Positions 35,325 through 41,986 of a stretch of DNA of 57,394 nucleotides are shown piece after piece. Position numbers and translations under genes: made by a program. The stretch's first letter is position 1. Each line of letters begins with the position of its first letter. The notes beneath the pieces are model-generated. The model was not told where the DNA came from. It saw only the letters and a list, made by a program, of their open reading frames with translations, and did no database searches. The stretch lies in NCBI GenBank assembly GCA_937960715.1, contig CALGOO010000069.1, positions 1 through 57,394 of the forward strand, given 5' to 3'. This DNA is from an uncultured Candidatus Competibacteraceae bacterium (lineage in GTDB: Bacteria > Pseudomonadota > Gammaproteobacteria > Competibacterales > Competibacteraceae).

Positions 35325-36089
35325 ATGTTAGTGATGCGCGAAGCCCAGATGACAACCTTCGAGCAGGCGGCCATCCATAATTTTGAGAACCGGTTGCTTG
35401 AACACCTGAAGGAATTTTTTCCCAAGCATTGCGAAATCCTGGGAGAGGATCAGGTCCGCAAGGTGATTCGCCTGGGGATCGAGCAGGCGGAACAGTACGA
35501 AGTGGTTTCCGAACGTGATCTGCATCTCTACGTGGGCCTGATGTTCATGCTGGGCAGCTATTTTGACCAAGACCCTCAGTTGCCTTGGGCGGGCAAGATT
35601 CTCAAGGACGAGGATATCGTCGATCCCAGTGATCGCATCGACAAGCTTCATGACCGGGCGATGGCTTTTCTCAATGAAGCGGCGGGCCAGGAAAGCCAGT
35701 ACGAGGAGCGCGCCCTGCGCAAGGTTTGCGAACTGCCGACAAGCGCCTTGTCACGGACGGGTGAGGATAAGGAGCTGAGCTTTGGAGACTACATGCTGAA
35801 ACTGCTCTACGCCTTGTTTCCTGAGAAATATCAGGCAGTGGGTGACCCCGCTATTCGGCAACTGGTTCGGCAGGGCTATCAGTCCGCCAGGAGCCATGGA
35901 CTGACCGATGAGAAAGGAATCGCTATTTATATCAGTTTGATGCTCATGTTGGGTGGAGGGTTCGACAAGGATCCGCAGTATCCATGGGTGGAACCGGTTT
36001 TGAAGGATCCGGCGCTGACCGATCCGATAAAAAAAGGCGAGTTGCTCCGCAAAGGTGCCTTGGATTATTTAGGTAAATGGCTGGCGTGA
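35325..36089 (+). CDS. Unknown protein with two tandem copies of a helical domain, T6SS cassette member
   Basis: A 254-residue protein I cannot assign to a named family. It consists of two gap-free copies of one domain of about 110 residues, offset by 133 residues. The first has FFPKH, GIEQAEQY, YVGLMFMLGSYFDQDPQLPW (residues 69-88) and AMAFLNEAAG. The second has LFPEKY, GYQSARSH, YISLMLMLGGGFDKDPQYPW (202-221) and ALDYLGKWL. No signal peptide or membrane helix is seen. Lying between PAAR and the toxin candidate, it may be an effector adaptor, chaperone or structural add-on. Starts at 35325, 35334 or 35349 are possible. Confidence 0.8.
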   Translation: MLVMREAQMTTFEQAAIHNFENRLLEHLKEFFPKHCEILGEDQVRKVIRLGIEQAEQYEVVSERDLHLYVGLMFMLGSYFDQDPQLPWAGKILKDEDIVDPSDRIDKLHDRAMAFLNEAAGQESQYEERALRKVCELPTSALSRTGEDKELSFGDYMLKLLYALFPEKYQAVGDPAIRQLVRQGYQSARSHGLTDEKGIAIYISLMLMLGGGFDKDPQYPWVEPVLKDPALTDPIKKGELLRKGALDYLGKWLA

Positions 36090-36099
36090 TCGGGGGAGC

Positions 36100-36597
36100 A
36101 TGACGATGCCAAATGGTCTGAGTAAAAAGAAAAGGGAATTGCAACAGAAGGCTTCTAAAAAGAAGCCTGGTAGCCCAGCTAAAGGAGTTACGCAAAGCTG
36201 CCCGGTCCCTGCCATTAAAAAAAAGCTGGAAAAAGAACGTGAGCGGCTTAAGCTTCCCAAGGCAGGTTCGCACGATGATGTATCAACCCTTGCCATACTA
36301 AAAATTAATGGGAAGGAATATCGGGGTATTAACTCAAGCGCCCAAGATCCGAAGACGAAAATAACCTTGAAGAAAGTCAATGCCATAACCAAGACTCATG
36401 CTGAAGCCGAGGCGGTTCAAAAAGCGATCGATGATGGGGCAGCGGGCACGGCTGAAGATGCTGAACTGTTCGTCGATCGCGATCCATGTAAATCATGCGG
36501 TCCTTCTGGAGGGTTGCGATCTCTTGCGAGAAATTTAGGGGTAAAGCGTCTTACGGTTCACTCGCCAAGTGGAACTAAAACCTTTGAACCAACCTGA
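36100..36597 (+). CDS. Candidate deaminase-fold toxin, type VI effector
   Basis: A protein of 163-165 residues. The N-terminus is lysine-rich with VTQSCPVPAIKKK. The C-terminal half has the zinc-site pattern of the cytidine deaminase superfamily: THAEAEAV (His100, Glu102) and DRDPCKSCG (Cys130, Cys133), followed by GGLRSLARNLGVKRLTV, the strand after the second zinc ligand in toxin deaminases. It could modify bases in DNA or RNA of a target cell. The subfamily (SCP1.201, MafB19-like or other) cannot be decided by eye. The ATG at 36106 has better spacing to GGGGGAG than 36100. It is AT-richer than vgrG, suggesting exchange as cargo. Confidence 0.78.
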   Translation: MTMPNGLSKKKRELQQKASKKKPGSPAKGVTQSCPVPAIKKKLEKERERLKLPKAGSHDDVSTLAILKINGKEYRGINSSAQDPKTKITLKKVNAITKTHAEAEAVQKAIDDGAAGTAEDAELFVDRDPCKSCGPSGGLRSLARNLGVKRLTVHSPSGTKTFEPT

Positions 36598-36609
36598 TGA
36601 GGATGTTTC

Positions 36610-37011
36610 ATGAAAGTAAAAAAGTTTTTTGAAGAGGAATGGATGGGTGCTCGACTTGAAACCATCGAGCAGCAATGTACAGATTTGGATCAAGCTTATG
36701 CCGCGCTGGATCGTCTCGATGGAAAGAAAAAAACTTCGGTCGAGTTTTGGGTCAGTGATGACGCAACTTTAACCGTGGGTGGGGATGGTGAAAAATTCGT
36801 TGTTTTTGCTGCTTTTCAGGTTGATCAAGAGCTTCATACGCTGATAGACCCTAATAAATCTGACGCTGACTATGAGGATGTGGTTACTGGTGGACAACTG
36901 GGGAGTTATCCATCCAATCAGTGCGTCGATAAGGACATGGCGAAAAAAGCCGTCTCTTATTTTTGCGAGCATGGAAAAGCTTCACCCGATTTGGTTTGGC
37001 TCCAAGAATAG
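36610..37011 (+). CDS. Candidate Imm1-family immunity protein
   Basis: A 133-residue acidic protein 12 bases after the toxin candidate, with GAGG ahead of its ATG. AYAALDRLDGKKKTSVEFW followed by ATLTVGGDGEKFVVFAAF resembles Imm1 immunity proteins, which often accompany deaminase toxins. GQLGSYPSNQCVDKDMAKKAVSYF fits the family's C-terminal part. No signal peptide is visible, matching a toxin that acts in the cytosol. It is the last gene of the cassette and is AT-rich like the toxin gene. The family call is by recall, not by search. Confidence 0.72.
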   Translation: MKVKKFFEEEWMGARLETIEQQCTDLDQAYAALDRLDGKKKTSVEFWVSDDATLTVGGDGEKFVVFAAFQVDQELHTLIDPNKSDADYEDVVTGGQLGSYPSNQCVDKDMAKKAVSYFCEHGKASPDLVWLQE

Positions 37012-37020
37012 TCCGAGTGA

Positions 37021-38256
37021 TTAGACCAGCACCTCCCCGCAAGCTAGATGACTGAGAAACCCGGTCGGGCTGGCGGTCAACCCATAAGCCCCGGATTGGA
37101 ACACCACGATCAGATCGCCGATGTCCGCCTTGGCCAGTTCCATCCGCTCGGCCAGAATATCCAGCGGCGTGCAGAGCGGCCCGACCACCGTCACCACTTC
37201 CCGCTCGGTTCCCACCACTCGGTTGCCGACCACCACCGGGTAATTCTTGCGGATGACTTGGCCAAAATTGCCGGACGCCGCCAGGTGATGATGCAAGCCG
37301 CCGTTGGTGATGAGAAACGTGTGGCCGCGCGAAACCTTGCGGTCCACGACCTCGGCCACGTAGATTCCCGCCTCGCCCACCAGATAGCGGCCCAGTTCCA
37401 GCACCACCCGCGCTTCCGGCAGTCGTTCCTTCACCCTTGGCAGCCAGCGATCCAGGTTGGCGGCGATGGGTTGCAAATCCAGCGGGGCGTCGCCGGGGAA
37501 ATAGGGAATGCCGAAGCCGCCGCCGATGTTCAGCAGCCGCACTGGCCCCGGCGCGTCCGCCGCCAGCCGCAACGCCAGTTCAAAGGTGCGGTCGTGCGCT
37601 TCGACGATGGCCACCGCGCGCAGGTTCTGCGAGCCAGAAAAAATGTGGAAGCCTTGAAAATCCAGTTCCAGTTGGCCGATCCGCCGCAGTAAAGCCGGCG
37701 TCTGTTCGGCGTCCACGCCGAACGGTTTGGGACCGCCACCCATCTTCATTCCGGAGGCTTTCAGCTCAAAATCCGGGTTGACCCGCGCCGCGACCTGGGG
37801 ACGCCGGCCCGATTCCCGGCCCAGCCGGGCCACTGTTTCCAGTTCACCGGCGGATTCCAGATTGATCGTGATACCGGCGGCAATGGCGGCGGCCAGTTCC
37901 AGCGGCCGTTTTCCCGGCCCGGCGAAGCTGATCCGGGCCGGGTCGATGCCGGTATCCAACGCTACCGTCAGCTCGCCGAGCGAAGCGACATCCAGCCCGT
38001 CCACCAAACTGGCCATACGCTGAACCACGGCTGGCATCGGATTGGCCTTGACCGCATAGTGCAATTCGACTACTCCTGGCAGCGCGCGCCGCAACAGCGT
38101 CACCCGCGCATCCAGCAAGCGGCGGTCGTAGGCGTAAAACGGGGTCCGCCCGACCCGCGCCGCCAGTTGGGTCAGCGGCATCCCACCGATCCACAGGCAG
38201 TCGTCGATCACCGGAAACGGGTTCATGGGCCGGTGCGTGGGTCGAACGACAGTCAT
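37021..38256 (-). CDS. PLP-dependent decarboxylase, exosortase A system-associated
   Basis: A 411-residue fold-type III PLP enzyme related to diaminopimelate and ornithine decarboxylases. YAVKANPMPAVV carries the PLP lysine; NIGGGFGIPYFPGD is the phosphate-binding glycine motif; VGPLCTPLDIL contains the catalytic cysteine region. It starts by overlapping the ligase stop (ATGA). This ligase-decarboxylase pair is characteristic of exosortase A (EpsH) polysaccharide loci, but no exosortase gene is in view. The natural substrate is unknown. Confidence 0.88.
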   Translation of the reverse strand: MTVVRPTHRPMNPFPVIDDCLWIGGMPLTQLAARVGRTPFYAYDRRLLDARVTLLRRALPGVVELHYAVKANPMPAVVQRMASLVDGLDVASLGELTVALDTGIDPARISFAGPGKRPLELAAAIAAGITINLESAGELETVARLGRESGRRPQVAARVNPDFELKASGMKMGGGPKPFGVDAEQTPALLRRIGQLELDFQGFHIFSGSQNLRAVAIVEAHDRTFELALRLAADAPGPVRLLNIGGGFGIPYFPGDAPLDLQPIAANLDRWLPRVKERLPEARVVLELGRYLVGEAGIYVAEVVDRKVSRGHTFLITNGGLHHHLAASGNFGQVIRKNYPVVVGNRVVGTEREVVTVVGPLCTPLDILAERMELAKADIGDLIVVFQSGAYGLTASPTGFLSHLACGEVLV

Positions 38257-39842
38257 GACGGCGGCTCCGGAAACAATGCGCGCAACTCCTCGACCAGCGC
38301 CTTGCGGTCGATCTTGCCGTTGGGGTTGCGCGGCAGGTCGCCGGCGCGGGCGATGATGCGCAGCGGGACCATGAAATTGGGCAAATGCTGTTTGCAATGG
38401 GCGATCAGCGCGCTTTCGTCAAACGGTTTCCGCACGGGCTTGATCATGGCGACGATGGCTTGGCCTAGGGCCGGATGGGGAATGCCCAGTGCCGCCGCCT
38501 CGGCGGCTCGACCACTGCCGTACAGGACTTCCTCGACTTCGGTGGGGCTGACCCGGTAACCGGAAGTTTTGATCATGTCATCCTTGCGGCCGATGAAATA
38601 CAGGAAACCTTCCTCATCCATCCGCGCCGTATCGCCCGACCACACCGCCAGCTCCGGCAGCGGCAGGCCGGGATTTTGGCCGGGGACGGGGCGGAAGCGT
38701 TCGGCGGTCTTGACCGGATCGTTCCAGTAGCCGAGCGCCACCAGGGCGCCGCGATGCACCAGTTCGCCCGGTTCGCCGGGCGCGCATGGCGTGCCGTCCT
38801 CGCGCACGACGAGAATTTCAGCATTCGGAATGGCCTTACCGATGGAATCCGGCCGGCGCTCGATTTCCTCGGGCGGCAAGTAGGTGGAGCGAAACGCCTC
38901 GGTCAATCCGTACATCAAATACGGCGTGGTATTGGGCAGGGCGCGGCGCAGGGCCGCCAGGGTGGCGCGCGGCATCGCTCCGCCCGAGTTGGTCAGGTAG
39001 CGTAGACTGGCCGCCGCCGCTGGCCATTCCAGCGCCGCCAGTTGCACCCACATCGGCGGCACCGCCGCCAGTCCGGTGATGCCCTCGCGGGCGACGGTGT
39101 TGATGACGTCGCGCGGCAGCAGATAATCCATCAGCACCGCCCGCGCGCCGGCGACAAAGGCGGTGGTGAGCTGACTCAGACCGTAATCGAAGCTGAACGG
39201 CAACACCGCCAGAATGCGGTCATCGGGTCGATTACCGAGGTATTCGGCGACGCTGTGAGCGCCCGTCAGCAGGTTGCGATGCGACAACACCACGCCCTTG
39301 GGTTTGCCGGTACTGCCCGAGGTGTAGAGAATGGCGGCCATGTCCAGATCGATGATTCGCGCCGGTGGCGGGCCGTTGGCCGCGCTCAGCAGCGTCGACC
39401 AGTCGAGGATTTGCCAATGACGCGGGCGCTGGGGCGTGGGAACGGCTTCCTCGGTCAGCACCAGGGTATGCAGGTCGGGGCAATCGGCCAACGCCGTTTC
39501 TAGCAGGGCCGCCCGATCACGAGCCGTGACCAGGATGCGCACGTTGCAGTCACGCAGGATGTAAGCGACTTGTTCAGGCTTCAGCAGGGGATTGATCGGG
39601 ACGAACACGCCACCGGCCAACGCGGCGCCAAACAGGGCCACGACGGCTTCCAGCCGTTTCGGCAAATAGACGGCGATTCGCTCCGCCCGATTCAGGCCCA
39701 GGGTTCGCAACCCGCGCCCCACGGCCTGGATTTGATCGGCGAGGGCGGCATAATCCAACGAGAACTGGCGATGCGTGATGGCGGTCGCGGTGGGATGACG
39801 ACCCGCCTGTTCGAGAATCAGTTCGTGCAGCAATCTGGCCAT
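38253..39842 (-). CDS. Acyl-CoA ligase (AMP-forming), exosortase A system-associated
   Basis: A 529-residue ANL-superfamily adenylating enzyme. ILYTSGSTGKPKGVVLSH is the P-loop, YLMYGLTEAFRSTYLPP the A5 motif, and WSGDTARMDEEGFLYFIGRKDDMIKTSGYRVSP the A7-A8 hinge, with NPNGKIDRKAL supplying the C-terminal lysine. The TEAFRSTYLPPEE region is typical of the exosortase-A-linked ligases. It is coupled to the PLP decarboxylase. A Fur-box-like element lies about 50 bases upstream. Confidence 0.9.
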   Translation of the reverse strand: MARLLHELILEQAGRHPTATAITHRQFSLDYAALADQIQAVGRGLRTLGLNRAERIAVYLPKRLEAVVALFGAALAGGVFVPINPLLKPEQVAYILRDCNVRILVTARDRAALLETALADCPDLHTLVLTEEAVPTPQRPRHWQILDWSTLLSAANGPPPARIIDLDMAAILYTSGSTGKPKGVVLSHRNLLTGAHSVAEYLGNRPDDRILAVLPFSFDYGLSQLTTAFVAGARAVLMDYLLPRDVINTVAREGITGLAAVPPMWVQLAALEWPAAAASLRYLTNSGGAMPRATLAALRRALPNTTPYLMYGLTEAFRSTYLPPEEIERRPDSIGKAIPNAEILVVREDGTPCAPGEPGELVHRGALVALGYWNDPVKTAERFRPVPGQNPGLPLPELAVWSGDTARMDEEGFLYFIGRKDDMIKTSGYRVSPTEVEEVLYGSGRAAEAAALGIPHPALGQAIVAMIKPVRKPFDESALIAHCKQHLPNFMVPLRIIARAGDLPRNPNGKIDRKALVEELRALFPEPPS

Positions 39843-39888
39843 TTGGAGCTTGGAGGGGGGATGGGCGACCGTGGGATGAAGACCTTAA

Positions 39889-39907
39889 TCTAATGATAAT
39901 CACTTCC
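39889..39907. promoter_or_regulatory. Fur-box-like site in a divergent promoter region
   Basis: The stretch contains AATGATAATCA and matches 14 of 19 positions of the classical Fur box; one 7-base half (TGATAAT) is perfect and the other weak. It lies between the acyl-CoA ligase gene and the glutaredoxin-like gene, so it could act on either. Confidence 0.35.
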
Positions 39908-39970
39908 ACAATGAAGGGCACGAACGCGGCGCCTTGACGGGATGGGATTTTCGATGTGGAGGGAAGTTGC

Positions 39971-40225
39971 ATGGAACACGAGGAGTGCGCGCCATTGCTG
40001 GCGCTGTACGTCACCGGCGGTTGCCATCTGTGCGAACGGGCCGCTGACCTGATTCGCGGCGCGGTGGCCGCGCCATTCCACACGGTGGAGATCGCCGACG
40101 ACGAGGATTTACTGGAACACTACGGAGTTCGGATTCCGGTGTTGCGCCGGCTGGATACGGGGGAAGAGCTGGGTTGGCCCTTCGATGCGGCGGCGGTGCG
40201 ACGCCTGATGCTGAATCGCTCATGA
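39971..40225 (+). CDS. Glutaredoxin-like (DUF836-type) protein
   Basis: An 84-residue thioredoxin-fold protein. YVTGGCHLCERA has a CxxC redox motif at residues 18-21, and the conserved cis-proline follows in VRIPVLRRLD. The ATG at 39971 has GGAGG nine bases upstream. It probably acts in cytosolic thiol redox chemistry. It is divergent from the acyl-CoA ligase gene. Confidence 0.87.
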   Translation: MEHEECAPLLALYVTGGCHLCERAADLIRGAVAAPFHTVEIADDEDLLEHYGVRIPVLRRLDTGEELGWPFDAAAVRRLMLNRS

Positions 40226-40268
40226 AATAGCCAGATTGTGCATTTATTTACAGTATACTTTTGGATAA

Positions 40269-40286
40269 TTCAAACAGAAGTTTGAA
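40269..40286. promoter_or_regulatory. PsrA-type inverted repeat upstream of the FadL-like gene
   Basis: TTCAAAC and GTTTGAA form a perfect 7-base inverted repeat around AGAA. This fits the PsrA consensus (G/C)AAAC-N2-4-GTTT(G/C), a fatty-acid-responsive TetR-type repressor site. It lies 165 bases before the FadL-like start and 10 bases after a TATACT (40254-40259), a position fit for repression. Confidence 0.55.
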
Positions 40287-40450
40287 ACAGGCTACTTCGG
40301 TATGAAAGCTGACACAACCCAGTGTTTTTCGGGCACCGCCGGAGTTTGGGTTGCCGAACGTGGATTCGTGCAAACCTCGCCGCGGGCAACCGCGACGCCA
40401 GCCGGGGCAAACTAAAAAGTCTTGTTTACCAACGACCAAAGGGCAAAACA

Positions 40451-41860
40451 ATGTTCCACGCAAAAATACATGGTTCACTACTGGTCCTAGGCATCGCCGG
40501 GTTATTGACCGTCACCGGCCAGGCCTATGCTTCCGGATTCCAGTTGTTGGAGCAAAACGCCAGCGGCCTTGGCAACGCCTATGCCGGATCGGCGGCGGTG
40601 GCGGAAGACGCCAGCACCATCTACTTCAACCCGGCTGGCATGGCCTATTTGCCCGCGGGGAAGATGCAGGTCGTCGGCGCGTTGAATCTTGTTAAACCTT
40701 CATCCGAATTTTCCGACGACGGCTCGGTGATGCCGGCCGGAATTTACGTTCGGGGCGGCGAGGGCGGCGACAACGGCGGCTGGAATTTCGTGCCGAGCGC
40801 CTATTTCGCCATGCCGGTCAACGATCAAATCAGCATCGGTCTCGGCATCGGCGCGCCGTTTGGCTTGAAGACCCAATACGATTCGGACTGGATAGGCCGC
40901 TTCCGCGCCATCAAATCCGACATCAAGACGGTGAACATCAACCCGTCCATCTCTTACCAGGTCAACGATACCCTCTCCTTGGGCTTAGGCGTGAGCGCAC
41001 AGCGGCTTGAAGGCACATTCAGCAATGCTTTCAATGCCAGCGGAGCCTTGTGCCAAAGCCTCGGCGCCGCTCTATGCGCTCCGGGCGGCGCGCTGAGCAA
41101 TCTGGAAGGCTTCGGCGAGGTTAAGGGCGACGACTGGGGCTGGGGCTATAACCTCGGCGTCATGTTCGCGCCTTCGCCACAGACCCGGCTCGGCTTCTCC
41201 TACCGTTCGAGCATCAAGTATACGGTCACCGGCAATGTCAGCCACGGTATTCCAACGGTGACCACCCTGGGACCTGGCAATGCCGCCGCAAACGCAGGGC
41301 TTGCCGCCATCTTCTACGACGGCGGGGTCAAGGCGGACGTCGAAGTGCCCGACACCGCGATCCTGAGCGGCTGGCACCAGCTCGACGACCGCTGGGAGAT
41401 CATGGGCGACCTGAGTTGGACCGGCTGGTCGTCGATCCAGTACCTCGACTTTGTCCGCACCGACGGAGCAGCCAACGGCCAGTTGGTTTCCAGTACTCAC
41501 GAAAACTGGCGCAATACCTGGCGGGTGGCGATCGGCGCCAGCTACCGGTACGACGATCAATGGAAATTCCGTGGTGGCCTGGCCTACGATCAGTCGCCAG
41601 TCGATGGCGCCGAATTCCGCACGCCGCGACTGCCGGACAACAACCGCACCTGGCTGTCGCTGGGCGCCCAGTACAAGCCGAACAAGGATCTGTGGTTCGA
41701 CTTCGGCTACACCTATATCTGGGTGCAGGGGATGTCGATCGACGACAGTGGCGGCAGATTTCCGACGGACGCTCAGAACATCGGCTTCTACGGCTGGCTG
41801 AGGGGCAGTTACGACAACAACGTCAATATCCTGGCCGCGCAGGTGACGTACAATTTCTAA
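40451..41860 (+). CDS. FadL/OmpP1-family outer membrane fatty acid transporter
   Basis: A 469-residue outer-membrane protein. A signal peptide (LLVLGIAGLLTVTGQAYA) ends just before SGFQLLEQNASGLGNAYAGSAA, the N-terminal plug of FadL that opens to the periplasm. DASTIYFNPAGMAYL is the family signature. The C-terminus ends in VTYNF with a terminal phenylalanine, as needed for barrel assembly. It likely brings long-chain fatty acids or other hydrophobic compounds into the cell, which fits the downstream beta-oxidation genes and the PsrA-like site. Confidence 0.93.
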   Translation: MFHAKIHGSLLVLGIAGLLTVTGQAYASGFQLLEQNASGLGNAYAGSAAVAEDASTIYFNPAGMAYLPAGKMQVVGALNLVKPSSEFSDDGSVMPAGIYVRGGEGGDNGGWNFVPSAYFAMPVNDQISIGLGIGAPFGLKTQYDSDWIGRFRAIKSDIKTVNINPSISYQVNDTLSLGLGVSAQRLEGTFSNAFNASGALCQSLGAALCAPGGALSNLEGFGEVKGDDWGWGYNLGVMFAPSPQTRLGFSYRSSIKYTVTGNVSHGIPTVTTLGPGNAAANAGLAAIFYDGGVKADVEVPDTAILSGWHQLDDRWEIMGDLSWTGWSSIQYLDFVRTDGAANGQLVSSTHENWRNTWRVAIGASYRYDDQWKFRGGLAYDQSPVDGAEFRTPRLPDNNRTWLSLGAQYKPNKDLWFDFGYTYIWVQGMSIDDSGGRFPTDAQNIGFYGWLRGSYDNNVNILAAQVTYNF

Positions 41861-41884
41861 AACCCATCGATTAGCCAAATCGAG

Positions 41885-41916
41885 AAAGCCGGGGTCCTGT
41901 CCCCGGCTTTATTTTT
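41885..41916 (+). terminator. Rho-independent terminator after the FadL-like gene
   Basis: AAAGCCGGGG and CCCCGGCTTT form a perfect 10-base-pair stem with a TCCTGT loop, followed by ATTTTT. Confidence 0.9.
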
Positions 41917-41986
41917 GCCAGCGCATGATGGAAGGAACGGCGGTTCCGCCGCGTGTTTCGACAGCCTGACGAGAGGGCATTCAGAT

